Made by a program: the position numbers and the translations under genes. A stretch of DNA of 64,000 nt from Symbiodinium natans (Eukaryota > Sar > Dinophyceae > Suessiales > Symbiodiniaceae): contig CAJNDS010000576.1 in NCBI GenBank assembly GCA_905221605.1, forward strand, positions 1-64,000, read 5' to 3'. Each line of letters starts with the position of its first letter. The first letter of the stretch is position 1. The notes beneath the pieces were generated by a model. It was not told where the DNA came from, searched no databases, and saw only the letters and a list, made by a program, of their open reading frames with translations. This document shows positions 19,485 to 30,147 of the stretch, piece after piece.

Positions 19485-20028
19485 AGCCGCAAAAGTCGCA
19501 ACAGCACCTGTGTACGCCCACCATCCTTGGCGAGGGACTGATTGGCAGTCGGGGGCCGGGCTTCATCGTCCAGTGTCCAACTTGTGCGTGCCAAGCTCCA
19601 CTCGGGGCGGTGGGTCTTTAAACCCCTCTCGCGAGATGCTCGCGAACATTGTCACCTAGGTTCTTGAGCAGAGGTTTTCGGAGAGTTGATGGAAGGGAAG
19701 AGCCTTCTGCCAAGTCTTGACGTCAAAGGGCTCCCAGCGTCGGTACTCAGTCCTCAGTCCTCACTCCCAGGTTTCCTGACGAGAGGGATTGGGAACTCAC
19801 CGGCCCTGTCAAGCTCATTGTCCGGAAAAAACCCCGACGGTGGGGTCCGCCGCGGCCTTGCGAATCATAGTTTTGTTGTTGATCGCATGCCCGCATGGCA
19901 TCGGCGAGCTTAGGAGGTCCGAACCTGTCGATGTTCGACAGAGTTTGATATTGAGGGGCCTGATCAGCAGGTTGCAACGGTAGAGGAAGCGAGCGACTGG
20001 CTGAACACCACAAGCCCTTTGGCTGCTC

Positions 20029-20418
20029 ATGGAACATCATGGAGCATGTGCAACGCCAGGGGGCCCACACTCACAGCACTGGTACCCGAATCGATCTCCA
20101 GAAAACGAGGATGCAAGCTGCGCAAATCTTACGAATCAATTTGCCACGGAACGCATCGCGGAAAAGCTCTGGGGCGCCATCGCTGCGCAGTGCATTCGCC
20201 TGTCAAGGCGAGCTTGCCCTCCCGAACCCCATACCGAGCTGCGTCTGGATGTGGCTTTCGTCGAGCAAATATGCTATGCTGGTTCTGCTGTTGTTTTTGA
20301 GGGGCATGCATTCTTTGCTCGCCTCGCCGGAGGTGGCATAGGCGCCCAGCAACCTGCCAGGACGTTATGCGACTTCGTACAAAGCAGCCTCGCGAGAAGC
20401 GTCAAACTTACGAAGTGA
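20029..20418 (+). CDS. Candidate coding segment of 129 codons, unknown protein
   Basis: Plus frame open to TGA at 20,418. From about residue 30 the product is protein-like: NQFATERIAEKLWGAIAAQC, ELRLDVAFVEQICYAGSAVV, FEGHAFFARLAGGGIGAQQ and DFVQSSLARSVKLTK. A hydrophobic, Ala/Gly-rich middle lies between two amphipathic parts. The first 30 residues look less convincing, so an exon may start near 20,110. The frame is about 550 bases downstream of the 19,176-19,484 candidate on the same strand, but nothing proves they are joined. Confidence 0.4.
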   Translation: MEHHGACATPGGPHSQHWYPNRSPENEDASCANLTNQFATERIAEKLWGAIAAQCIRLSRRACPPEPHTELRLDVAFVEQICYAGSAVVFEGHAFFARLAGGGIGAQQPARTLCDFVQSSLARSVKLTK

Positions 20419-20559
20419 TTCAGGCAGCCATGGCACTATCCATATCTCGGCAAAAAACAACATGCCTTGCCGCTCTGGGCGAAAACATTTTTTGTTTGGC
20501 CAAGCCTGCCGAAACGAACGGCAGAAACAGAAACCGTAACCGAACCGAACCGTCCGTTT

Positions 20560-20692
20560 CCTGTATTGGAGACTTCGAAACTGTAGGGTCCTGTTTTGCG
20601 TCAAGCCATATTGGAGAATTTCAATTTGTAGGGTCCTTTTTTGCGTGAACCTATTCGGGAAGTCCTATTTGCAATTATAGGGTCCTTCGACT
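20560..20692 (+). repeat. Degenerate ~47-bp tandem repeat
   Basis: TGTAGGGTCCTGTTTTGCGT, TGTAGGGTCCTTTTTTGCGT and TATAGGGTCCTTCG occur near 20,582, 20,628 and 20,677, each preceded by a CTATTGGAGAATTTC-like segment. The last unit runs into a copy of the hairpin repeat family (CTCGCATCATGGATTTGGAA). Confidence 0.65.
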
Positions 20693-20790
20693 GCTCGCAT
20701 CATGGATTTGGAAGCGCTTCAGATGCGTTGAAGCAAGCTTACCCGCCTTAAAAGACGTGGGGGGGTTGGGGGGGTAAGATGGACACTTAA
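20690..20790 (+). repeat. Hairpin repeat family member
   Basis: CTCGCATCATGGATTTGGAAGCGCTTCAGATG, then GAAGCAAGCTTACCCG and a G-run (GGGGGGGTTGGGGGGG). This is the order seen in the 1-780 block and the 21-22 kb cluster, but the C-run arm is missing. Confidence 0.7.
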
Positions 20791-20865
20791 CGCGCGTGCC
20801 TTGCAAACATATCGTTTACAAAGGAACCACCCGCAGAATAGACACAACATGCCCGCAGCGTCAGC

Positions 20866-21340
20866 GTGATGCATCCTGGCGTAGGGCGCGGAGGGCGTAG
20901 GGCGGCTTGCAGGGCCTTCAACCGGCTCTCATGCTCCCCCCTTTACGCCCCCTTCAACAGGATACATTGCGCTCTGAAACCCTTGTCGATCTTGTCAACG
21001 TGTACCCGTGTACCCACACCTCTGCCCGTCAACCGAATGAAAGTCACGCTCCCCCGCTCAATGTCCTCGCCCCCCCCGGACCCGTTCGTCAACCGCACAT
21101 CGCGCTTCCCCCATGCATGGTCCATGCCTCCCCTCGCCCCTCTCCCGGCAACATGTTCCCTGACTGTGTCGTGTCGTCTCCGTGGCCTCCCGTCAAAATT
21201 CATTCCGTCCGACCCTCCTCCGTTGACGTGGCCTCTTTCGTCAGAACGCGATCCGATAGCCTTCCGCGTTGAAGCGCTGAACGAGAACCCAATCCGGGAA
21301 CAATCCAAGAAAACAACGAGCTCGGGCAGAATAGACGTGA
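20866..21340. other. C-rich, weakly periodic segment with open frames on both strands
   Basis: Several CCCGTCAAC boxes recur at irregular 55-65 base spacing. The minus frame (21,308-20,943, 121 codons) gives a Gly/Arg/Asp-rich repeat-like product with TFIRLTGRGVGTRVHVDK and DVRLTNGSGGGEDIERG. The plus frame (219 codons) is Pro/Ser-rich. The minus product could be a repeat protein segment, but composition alone could also produce it. Confidence 0.3.
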
Positions 21341-22250
21341 AGCGTCCAAAGCACGGATGGGGGGGGGGGGGCAGCCCTCCCCATTTGCAAACACACTATG
21401 CTCGCATCCTGGCTTTGGAACAATCTTGCCCGGCTTTAACAAAAACGGAGGGGTTGGGGGGTGTGGCACAGCCATCGCGGGTTTGGTTGGGATTCACATG
21501 CACAGAAGCAAGCTTGCTCGGCTAGAATGCAAACACAATGTTCGCATCATGGGTTTGGAAGCGCTTCAGATGGTTGAAGCAAGCTTGCCGGCTTAAAACA
21601 AAGCACGGGGGTTTGGGGGGGTGGGGTGCAGCCCACCCCCCACCCCATTGGCAAGCACAACGCTCGCATCTTGGGTTTGGACCAACAATGCTCGCATCAT
21701 GAGTTTGGAAGGATTCATATGCTTTGAAGCAAGCTTGCCTGGCTTTTCAAAAGTGGGGTCGGGGTCGGGGGGCCCCTTTTGTTTTAGCCGGGCAACCTTG
21801 TTCCAAACCCCTGATGCGCTGCTTCAAAGCAAATGAATCCCTTCCAAACCCAGCTACGAGCATTGTGTTTGCAAATGTGGAGTGGGGGTGCGCTGTTTTT
21901 TAGCTGGGCAAGCTTGCTTCAAAGCAGATGAATCCCTTCCAAACCCATGATGCGAGAATGGTGTATGCTTGCTTCCAAGCGTATGAATCCCTGCCAACCC
22001 AGGATGCGAGCATTGCAAAACGAGAGGGGGGCGAGTCCCCCCGCCAACGCCCCCACTTTTTGTAAGCCTGGTAAGCTAACTTGCATATGAATGCCTTCCA
22101 AACCCATGACGCGGGCGTTGTGTTTGCCGATGACGGGGGGGCTGAGCCCTCGCTCTTTTTAAGCTGGGCAAGCTCGCTTCAAAGCAAAACACAATGCTCG
22201 CATCGTGGGTTCGAAGGGATTCATATGCTTTTGAAGCATGCTAGTCCAAC
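21340..22250. repeat. Cluster of the hairpin repeat family, both orientations
   Basis: At least seven units. Forward units carry AACACAATGCTCGCATC, GGGTTTGGAA, TTCATATGCTTTGAAGCAAGCTTGC and a G-run with C-run arm (near 21,357, 21,455, 21,530, 21,605, 21,680-21,780). Inverted units carry GCAAGCTTGCTTCAAAGC and CCTTCCAAACCCATGATGCGAG (near 21,800-22,180). Then a forward unit follows at 22,190-22,240. Units are 70-130 bases and more diverged than those of the 1-780 and 5,841-6,628 blocks. Not coding. Confidence 0.85.
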
Positions 22251-22259
22251 CAACCATCT

Positions 22260-23440
22260 GTGGCCAAACCTTGAACAAACCTGGCCCGCCCCTCTCTACG
22301 AAACCAAAAAACCCCACTGGTTGCCGAACGGCTCTGAACGATCTGCTGCCGGGCCACGGGGCGGAGTTGCTGCGAAGCGTAGCCACCTGTTCACAGCGGG
22401 CTGTTCATTTGTGTTGGGCTGCGCCTCGACCATCGCTCGGACAAAGGCCTTCAGTTGGCTTCAGTTGCAATGCCCATCGGGCCTCGCCCATAAGAGCCGT
22501 GAGGTCACTCCGAAGAAGTTGCATCTCCCACTCCACCTCAGGCTTTGAAACGTGCCAGCGCGGTTCCTCACTGTTGCAGCCCGCGCCCTCGCCATACAGC
22601 CTGCTTACGCCCATGCGCTGTGTGCTACACAGCCAGGAAGCGTGAAAGAACGCCAAAGCCACAGCAGCTTGTAGCACTTTCCTAGTGTGTGTCCTAGTGT
22701 GATATGCAGGTAGCCTGCTGCTTCAGCTCCCGGACTTCAGGGAGCTCGCGGATGCGGCGCCTTAAGCACTCTGAGGGGCCTTCAACACCCGAAAGCAGCA
22801 ACTCGAGCCCTTTTCAAAAGGTTCAACTCTCGGATCCTGAGACTGTGATGTGCATGTCTCAAACGCTCAAAATTTGGTCTGCCGGCGTAAGAACAATGGG
22901 GGTGCAAACTTAGATTAAATACTAGTTTTGGTCATTGGGTTGTTACCACATCGAAATCAATGTCCCTTTCGATGCTCGTGACGTGCTCACGTAGGCGATG
23001 GGTGCATCTCTGGGCCCGATAACGTGAAGAGGCGTCCCAAACATGGCGAAAAACATGCTAGTGGCCTAACGGCAGGTGCCGAATAAAACTCTCGACTGGG
23101 TCCCATGCACATTCCGTGTTCGAACTCGTGCTCCGCCCAGGTCCCGTGCACTCTTCGAGGCAACCTCGTTCGACTTATAAACGAAGGAAGTTGGGGACGG
23201 CGGCGCACACCAGTTTAAGGAAGTGAAAGTGTTAAGTCAGCTTCATGGCAAGAACAAGACATGACATGTGACGAAGCCGCAGAAAAAACACTAACGCAGA
23301 CTTAACGGTTGTAGGGCTTTCTTGGCTTTTCTTTGCTAAGGAAGCTTGGGGAGGCGAAATCGCCCAGCTAGCACCTGACTAACGCGAAAATCCACCTGCA
23401 TCAGGCCATGGTTGTCTCACATACTTTGCTGGGCGCGAGA
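22260..23440. other. No gene supported
   Basis: Mixed sequence. Overlapping frames at 22,081-22,645 (up to 155 codons) run out of the repeat cluster and are not protein-like. I see no other structure. Confidence 0.4.
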
Positions 23441-23469
23441 GTGTTTTCTTCGAAGCACATCCTCTCTCA

Positions 23470-23850
23470 CAAACAGCCATTGCACGGCTTTACAAAAGGG
23501 GGCGGCGAGATGGGGCGCAGGGGCCTTGTTGATTTGCGATATGACCTGTGATGGGATTCTGTAGAATGGTCTTTTGGAAACAAGATCGGCTTTAACAGCC
23601 AAACGGGGGAGGGGGGTGGGCCTGAATGAGTAGGTTAAGGGGAATTAGGCGGGCAACTGTGCTGGAACGTTGTCTCTATATCAAATATGTCGAAATGCTA
23701 TTTGAAGAAGCAGTCAAGGGATGGTACCGGCATGAAATGGGGAAAAAGGGACAGGTTGGCAATTGTGTATTTCCTAATGATGTAGCTGGTGCTTCATATC
23801 TATTGATATTGACAATGCGCAAACACAATGCTCGTACATCCCACTCTGTC
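23470..23850. repeat. Fragments of the hairpin repeat family
   Basis: TTGCACGGCTTTACAAAAGGGGGCGG (23,478), AACGGGGGAGGGGGGTGGG (23,602) and GCAAACACAATGCTCGTACATC (23,819) match separate parts of the family consensus, spread over ~370 bases. This suggests a broken or internally inserted copy. Confidence 0.5.
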
Positions 23851-23869
23851 ATGTGAATGAGCATTTCTT

Positions 23870-24230
23870 TTTTGTTTCCCGCATTTTCTGATTTTTGCGT
23901 TTTCTGTCTTTGGTTTCTTCTTTCTCGTTTCCTGCGTGCTTTCGTTCCAGTTCTTTTTTCCAGCTTTCCCTGGATAATTCAATCCCCCTCCAGAGAAAAC
24001 AAAATCTTGAGCTAAGCAAAGGCAATTGCAAGAAAGCAAAGAAAGGAAGACGCCAAAAACAATGAAAGGCAAGAACAGACGACAAGCAACGCAAAAAAGC
24101 GAGGCGGAAAAGCGACAAGCGAAAAGCCAGAACCCAAGGCAAGAAGCAAACAGAAGGGAAAGCAAGAGACAAAACAAGAAATCGAAGGACAAAAAGGCAA
24201 CAGGAGATAAGCCATAACGGCAGGACAAGA
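23870..24230. other. Strand-biased A-rich/T-rich patch
   Basis: Pyrimidine-rich to 23,985, then A/G-rich on plus from 24,010 to 24,215 (AAGCAAAG, GAAAAGC, ACAAAACAAG wording). The plus frame 24,026-24,217 is a 63-codon Lys/Arg/Gln/Asn-rich product and is probably composition-driven. On the minus strand this would serve as a long pyrimidine tract downstream of the 24.3-kb candidate exon. Confidence 0.4.
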
Positions 24231-24234
24231 TTGA

Positions 24235-24801
24235 GTGGAGGCACACGAAACACAAAAAAACATACCGAAAACAATGGGAGTCCAAGGAAGGTTTCTGAGG
24301 CTGCTGCGCAAAGTCACTTTCAGCACTGTCTGGGACTTCGCCAGGCTTGTCAGCCTCGTCACGCATTCAGCTGACCAACTGTGGAGCAACAGTCGCATGC
24401 AAAGAGGGCTGTGGGAATTAATTGAAGTAGGTTGGAATGTGGCTCGTTTTCGTCCTCGTTTTCGTCAGTGGAGTCTCAACCACATTGGCTGGCTTTTGCC
24501 GTTTCTGCTGTGCGTGGTGTTTTTACGTCTCCCAGGGTCAGATGGATCGTCCACTCGCCAATTAATTTCATCCTGCTGCACAAAAGCGATCAGATTACAT
24601 CGGTACTTTTGCATGGCCCGGGCCACCAGTGTAGTCGACGCCTACAATTTCCATCTTCTCGTTCTCACTGACATGCTGGGCACTTGTGCATTTGGTGCGT
24701 TTAGCGGTTTGCTGCATGTCTCTGCTGTGTCGACACCTGTGTTGATAACACGCGGTCGGATTGCATCTCTTCGCCATCTGCGCGCCCTGCCGCTACGGTA
24801 G
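24235..24801 (+). CDS. Open frame of 188 codons with hydrophobic helices, unknown
   Basis: An ATG at 24,274 (ACAATGGG context) would start a product of about 175 residues. It has an N-terminal basic amphipathic part (MGVQGRFLRLLRKV) and a hydrophobic stretch (HIGWLLPFLLCVVFLRL), and a second one near the end (LVLTDMLGTCAFGAFSGLL). It might be a small membrane protein. Against this, the minus strand at 24,366-24,277 gives a disordered-like segment DEADKPGEVPDSAESDFAQQ after the acceptor TTGCTCCACAG, which is equally plausible. Confidence 0.3.
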   Translation: MEAHETQKNIPKTMGVQGRFLRLLRKVTFSTVWDFARLVSLVTHSADQLWSNSRMQRGLWELIEVGWNVARFRPRFRQWSLNHIGWLLPFLLCVVFLRLPGSDGSSTRQLISSCCTKAIRLHRYFCMARATSVVDAYNFHLLVLTDMLGTCAFGAFSGLLHVSAVSTPVLITRGRIASLRHLRALPLR

Positions 24802-25059
24802 GAAGCCCGAAGCTCTGCAAACCCAAACTTTGTTCGGTGGAGGTGGACATCGCGCCATACCAGTTGCAGGTTCATGGCTTCGAGACTTGGACAGGGAACA
24901 AAGCAAAATCCTGCAAACAGCTGCAGGCATCTTCAATGCAGGAATGGCAAGCACACGGTGTGGTTGCAAACGCAGGTCAGCATTGTGCATGCTTGCAAAG
25001 CTTGCAAGCAGCAAACTTGTTCGCGCACATCAGCTGCGAGATAGCACACCATTGTACTA

Positions 25060-26030
25060 AGGCATGTTCTCAACGATACCTGAACATTGCTGTTCGGTTT
25101 AGGAATGCGCTTGATGGAATCCTCGTGCAGTCCTCTACATCGCAGCTGGAAGCAAGAAAATTAACATATCACAACAGGCCGTGCGCGGGCTCTTCTGTCT
25201 TTGGACTTGTGAGCGAAAACACTCATCCATGAATCCATGGTGACATTGACACCCCTGAAGCTCAATGCGAGGCGCAGTCGTTGCTGTGTAGAGAACAACC
25301 CGATATCGTGCCTGTATGCTCTTCACGCCCTCAGTCTCTAAACCTCTCCCTCAATGTTCGAAGTCCGGAAGCTGCCTTCGGCTCCTCTGTTGGCTCCTCA
25401 CCCGTCTTGTCGATGTTGTTAGCTGCTTGAAGTGCCTTTGAAAATGCGGCCATGCGGTCGGTTCAGGTCTTCCGCAGCCATCCAGGGTCCCAATTTTTAG
25501 GGCACAAACTTTCGTAGGCAATGCTCAAACTATCGTTGGCGCAAACTTTCGTGGACAGGCGTAAGCTTTGGTGAGTAAGGCACACACTTTCACACAGTGA
25601 ATTTCTGAGAATAGGTGACTTTGGGTTTGTCGGGATGCTGGGACCTCGCCTGATAAAACCTTGCTGGGCCCAGTGCTTCCACTACCAAAGGCCTTGCGCC
25701 AGGCCCCGAGCTCTGTCAAGCAGGGGCCGAATCCAGCGTTTTGGGGGTAGGTAGAAGCGCACGAGAGAATAGTTCGGGTGGGGGGTAGGGCTACTACGTC
25801 ATGCGAGCGTGCAATCGGGAGTGCCTCCCTTATGTTTGAAGAACAAGCGCACTTTCATTTCCGCGCCTGATACACACACCCCAAACCTTAAACCCTGAAG
25901 ATGAGAATAAAGAGAAATTGTATGTATTTCAATACGAGGCTGTGGACTGGACATGCTCAAGGCTGAATGAAGCGGGATGAACTAATCTGCAATGGCCACT
26001 ACAGGAGGACCTCGCTCGCAGCCAAAAAGA
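25060..26030. other. No gene supported
   Basis: Short frames only. A mild repeat of GGCGTAAGCTTTGG/GCACAAACTTTCGT boxes at 25,498-25,590 suggests an old ~30-base tandem repeat. Confidence 0.4.
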
Positions 26031-26059
26031 GCCCTGAGCCGTAACCAACCAACAGCCTA

Positions 26060-26235
26060 TGCGCGCCCATGCCCGCCTGTCCACGCCCGCCCGCCCGCCC
26101 ACGCACACCCACGTGCGCACGGCCCCATGTGCCCGTGGCACCTGGTCGTTCACGCCCCGACGCACACGCCCTCACCCACACGCCCCGACGCACATGCGCC
26201 CCGCGCACACGCACCCTCGACACACGCGCAAGTGT
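26060..26235. repeat. C/A-rich minisatellite-like segment
   Basis: Repeated CACGCCC, CGCACACGCCC and CCCGCC boxes over ~175 bases with strong C bias on plus. The His/Pro/Ala or Val/Gly/Arg frames are low complexity. Confidence 0.7.
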
Positions 26236-26566
26236 ATCCCAGTTGCCAAGTATGCATCAGTGAAATGTCCGGATCCCATCAACCGATGCAGCCCGTGCTG
26301 CAGGCCATTACAAAGGAGGCCCTCGTTGCTTCCTAGCCATGCTTTCTGGCTTGTTAAGGTCTGATCCACGATCAGGTTACTGCACATGGCACACATCTGG
26401 CTAAACAAGCAGTTCCTGCCCATGGCAATTGGTGACAGGCAGTTCAGGGACCGTTGCATAATTTGCATCGAAGAAGCAGCTGCTATCACCTCACTGGGCC
26501 ATTGGGCATAGCTCTGGTTTTGTAGGGGCCCTAGCTGGGCGGCGGCAGCATTGAATCAACAGCCGA

Positions 26567-26690
26567 CAGAGAGAGAGAGAGAGAGAGACCAGAGACCAGA
26601 GACCAGAGACCAGAGACCAGAGACCAGAGAAAAGAGAACGAGAACGAGAAAGAGAAAGAAAAGAGAGAGAGAGAGAGAGGAAAAACGTGT
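26567..26690. repeat. GA microsatellite with a 7-bp GAGACCA array
   Basis: (GA)n, then about six units of GAGACCA (26,585-26,630), then GAGAAC/GAAAGA variants and (GA)n again. Confidence 0.95.
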
Positions 26691-27021
26691 ACTTTCTCTG
26701 TACATAGTGTGATAGCACGATGTCGTGCCATGTAGTGCCGCTCTAGCGCCTGCGCGTCGGAGAGCGCGCGGAGGAGGGCATCCTGGAGAGCGCTGCGGGC
26801 AATTCATGGCGGATTCTACAATGGCGAAGAGTCTCATTAACGATGGATTCTGATTGCAAGGAGACACTTAGCAGGTTTTTCATGGCACGCTGAAAGCTTC
26901 GGATACTCCCCCAAAGCTCCAGATTGGGAGTCTGAGTGAAGTTGTCTCTTTTGGGGCATTTCTGTATGGGCGCTTTCAAGCTTGTTTCGCGTTCGCTTCT
27001 TTGAGGGCTTAAACAGGGTAC

Positions 27022-27435
27022 ATGCGCACTCGCATGACGCGCGACAGGTGGAGTCAGAGGGACAAGAAGCTCCGAAATGAAGCCCGTGACGAAACCAGGT
27101 CTTCTTCCAGGCGTCCGACCATCCAGGATGAAGTTCCAAGGAGGTTAGGGCATACCTTCAAACAATATTACGCTGCTAGCCGCGTGCCCTCACCCCAGCA
27201 GCTGCGCCTTCGTTTCATTAGCTCGGGCTGCTGCGTTTTGCAGCTGCTCCTGGCAAGATGGGTAAGAGTGGACTACAATGCCAGATTGCACTCTGTGCTA
27301 GAACTTTACTTTTCTCAACCCTTCTCACAGCAGGAATATGGCGTTTCAGCTGAACAGCGCCATACACTCTGCCGACATGCTGTCTTAAGTGCTGTTAGGC
27401 TCTACAGCTTGATTCAAGAAGACGGGAAGCAATAG
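27022..27435 (+). CDS. Open frame of 137 codons, possible single-exon protein
   Basis: An ATG at 27,022 (with another in frame four codons on) opens a frame to TAG at 27,435. The product is basic and polar at the start (RWSQRDKKLRNEARDETRSS), then has FKQYYAASRVPSPQQLRLRF, a hydrophobic CCVLQLLLARWVRVDY and an end RHAVLSAVRLYSLIQEDGKQ. The composition is protein-like throughout, which few frames in the window achieve. No family recognised, and no promoter or poly(A) signal could be assigned. Confidence 0.4.
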   Translation: MRTRMTRDRWSQRDKKLRNEARDETRSSSRRPTIQDEVPRRLGHTFKQYYAASRVPSPQQLRLRFISSGCCVLQLLLARWVRVDYNARLHSVLELYFSQPFSQQEYGVSAEQRHTLCRHAVLSAVRLYSLIQEDGKQ

Positions 27436-28324
27436 AAAACCATGGAACATGCCTAGGTGCCACACCTTGGCTTCGGATGCTTTGCGTGTGGCTTGCTGCA
27501 GGAGCTCCTTCCAAGTAGCACGAACGTAGGAAGCCCTTCGTTGCTGCTGAACATTGGACTTTACGTATCCATCTGGGCAACACGCTTATCAATGTGTGAT
27601 ATGTGGACAAGACTGTGCTGGTTTTGAACTGAATGTTCTGTGCAACAAAGCCTCAGACGTATCGAACTGGTACCCCAGAGCTCAGCACAATCCTGCAAAA
27701 CATCAGCTCCTTTGCTTTGGAAGCTTCTGCGCCAGTTTGCAGCAACTGCTCCTGCAACATGAGCAGAAACCTCCTTCACGACGAGTAAGAGCTTCCGTGC
27801 AAAGTGTAGATGTAGAACTGCTTGATGCATTCTTGAGACAGGGCCGCAACCCAAAAGCTTGCTAAACCATGGTGACCCACACCCCACGCACCGCCTCAAC
27901 TATTGTTTCCAAACCAAGATCATCCGTGCGTCTGACCAGGACATACTAAAATGCCAACATGCAGGGCAACGCTGCGATTTGGATGCAAGACTGATGCAGA
28001 CGTTGCGGACGTTCCTGACTAGGCGTTGGAGGTGTGATTAGGTGTCTCGATCGCACTCCCGACCGAGTCCTTCAGCAACGCAAACTCTTGGTGGCTTCGC
28101 ACGAGGCTCTCGGCAAGCTCATTTCCAGCCACCCTGGGTGTCTCTTTCTTCTTCTGCCAAACGCTGTCCCTTGCCCGGTGTCGCATGTCCCGTTCAGCGT
28201 GAAGCACGTGGGGACCCACCCCCAAGGATACAGTAACGCGTTCAAGAAACACACGCGGAGGACAAAAGACCCGCGCCCACAATCGTCAAGCAAGTTGTGG
28301 GCTTCGAGTCGGACATGACACATG

Positions 28325-28382
28325 CCACAGGAGGGGGAGGGGAGGGGAGGGAGGGGGGGAGGGGGGGAAGGGGGAAGGAGGA
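28325..28382 (+). repeat. G-rich tract, possible G-quadruplex
   Basis: Runs of four to seven G separated by A or GA over ~55 bases. A comparable patch lies at 10,458-10,535. Such tracts can fold into G-quadruplexes (known property), but nothing shows that this one is functional. Confidence 0.6.
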
Positions 28383-28844
28383 AATTGGTCTCTGGAGAGT
28401 CCGCGCGCGTCTCTCTCACGAGCAATTGCGATCGAGGACATGATGGCACTTATGACGACGGTTCGGCTTCAACGGACCTGGGATCCAAAAGTGGATTGGC
28501 TCATACTCATACACACAATTGCTCCGGGCAAAGCCTGAAAGCAAAATATAGCGCTCAAACTCATGCGTTTCAACCTCCAAAGAGCTCGCTCAAGACATCT
28601 GAGCACACTTGGGAATCTGTAAGCGGGCGTTGCGGTGTTGAGTGTTGATGCAACTAGTGGCTCTGCTACGACTACGAGCGTCAAGATTGCGAAATTGAGA
28701 TCACCGTGCTGAAAATGACTATACGATTGATCGGCTGGAAGCGTCTGGTGGAGCATGAGAAATGGGTGCTTCAAGCAGGCTAGTCGCAATATCCACAACC
28801 TAATTGCTGGCGCACAAACAGTAAGGCCAAGACTCGACGGGCTT

Positions 28845-29330
28845 TTGGACAACTGGAGAAGCTGCAGGAGTCTTCTGGTCCTGCGAGTCCTGTCCCTTTT
28901 TGAAGGGCTCGTGCACTTGAAGGTCCTTAAATTTTCCGGTGTCTATGGGGTCCTTCTCCTTCTGACTGGGCGCCGTGGGCGTGGGCGGATCTGGATCCTT
29001 GGGCTGCTTGGGGTGCTTGGGCTGCTTGGGCTGCTTGGCCTGTTCTGGTGCCGGTTGGGTTTCCTGAGACACTTGGGGCTTCGCAGGCTCCGCTGGTTCC
29101 TTCGAAGCTTTGGCATCCCTTGGGTCCTGTCCGGCAAGCTTTGCATCCTTTGCATCCTTTGCATCCTTTGCATCCTTTGCATCCTTTGCATCCTTTGCTG
29201 GCAAAGGCCGAGCTTTGTCGAGATCTTTTGCCTCCTTCGGAGTCGGATCTTGACAAGCGGGATCCTTTGCCCGCTCGGCCTGCTTGGCCTGCATGGTCTC
29301 CTTGTGGCTTGCGGCTTCCTCCTCCGGATG
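28845..29330 (-). CDS. Candidate exon, Lys/Ala/Pro/Glu-rich disordered segment
   Basis: On minus, a tract ending TTGTTTTGAG (29,331) precedes an open frame starting HPEEEAASHKETMQAKQAER. It continues KDPACQDPTPKEAKDLDKAR, then a (Lys-Asp-Ala) run encoded by six copies of a 9-bp unit (29,145-29,200). Next come AKQPKQPKHPKQPKDPDPP (29,000-29,040) and KDPIDTGKFKDLQVHEPF. Lysine, alanine and proline alternate across ~160 residues, as in intrinsically disordered linkers or histone-H1-like tails. Both internal repeats keep the frame (9-bp units), which supports coding. The plus frame over the same bases is Cys/Ile/Leu-rich and much less likely. Exon 3' end and function unknown. Confidence 0.5.
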
Positions 29331-30147
29331 CTCAAAACAAGTGGTGGTGAGATGAAGTTCACAATGGCATACCTGGATCCACATCTTTGTCGAGCTCTAC
29401 ATGCACCCACTCCAATTTGTCATGAAGCGAAGGCATAACCCTGATCGTTCAAGGGCGTAGCGCGTCAGGGCTGAAAGCATGAAGTGTCAGCCTGAACTGC
29501 CTCATGGTCAGGATCACAGGATCACCACACAAATGGCGGTTGTAGTGCCTTCACTGGAGGAGGCTGTCCCTTTGCGGCTTCCCCTTCTGCCTGCAGCTGA
29601 CGGCATGTCTGGTCTCACAGGTGCTCACATGCAGCCGTATGTCAATGGGACTGCCTTCCATCGCTCAGCACTCGAGCTTTCCAGATCTGCCTGCACGGAT
29701 TAGTGTCCAAGGCGATCAAAAACATGCCTCAGCCTGCCGGCCGTTCCCCATGCAACTGCAGCCCGCAGCTCACGTCTTGATCTCAAGCCCAGTCTCAATA
29801 CCTTGTACTGCCTGGATGGCAGGAGCAGCAGATGCCCTTGGCTGTTGGGGGCTTTAAGAGCACACCCAGAAGACATGCTTCCATCTACAGAGTCTACGCA
29901 TGCGCTTGTGTGGGCTGCATGCGGCAAGTTGACGCAAAAATTGTCAACCAAATTCAGGGTTGCACTCTTGCTCCGAAAGAGTTTCAAGTTTGAGTCGACG
30001 CATCTTTGGTAAAAGTTGTAAAGTTGTATCCTTCCCAGATTTGTAAAGTGAGGGTTTGCTTTTGCTTTGGAGGATACATGTGGAAGCTTAAATCGGTCTT
30101 AAGGTGCTGCTAAATGCCGAATGTGATGTTTTTCAAGCTCGCAGCCG

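Noticed and set aside
20866-21525. Plus open frame of 219 codons
   Set aside because: It runs from a C-rich segment into the hairpin repeat cluster; the Pro/Ser-rich product reflects base composition and half of it is repeat.
22206-22220. GGGTTCGAAGGGATT, resembling the B box of a tRNA gene
   Set aside because: No A box or cloverleaf arms fit around it, and it lies in a hairpin-family unit where GGGTTTGGAAGGATT is the consensus.
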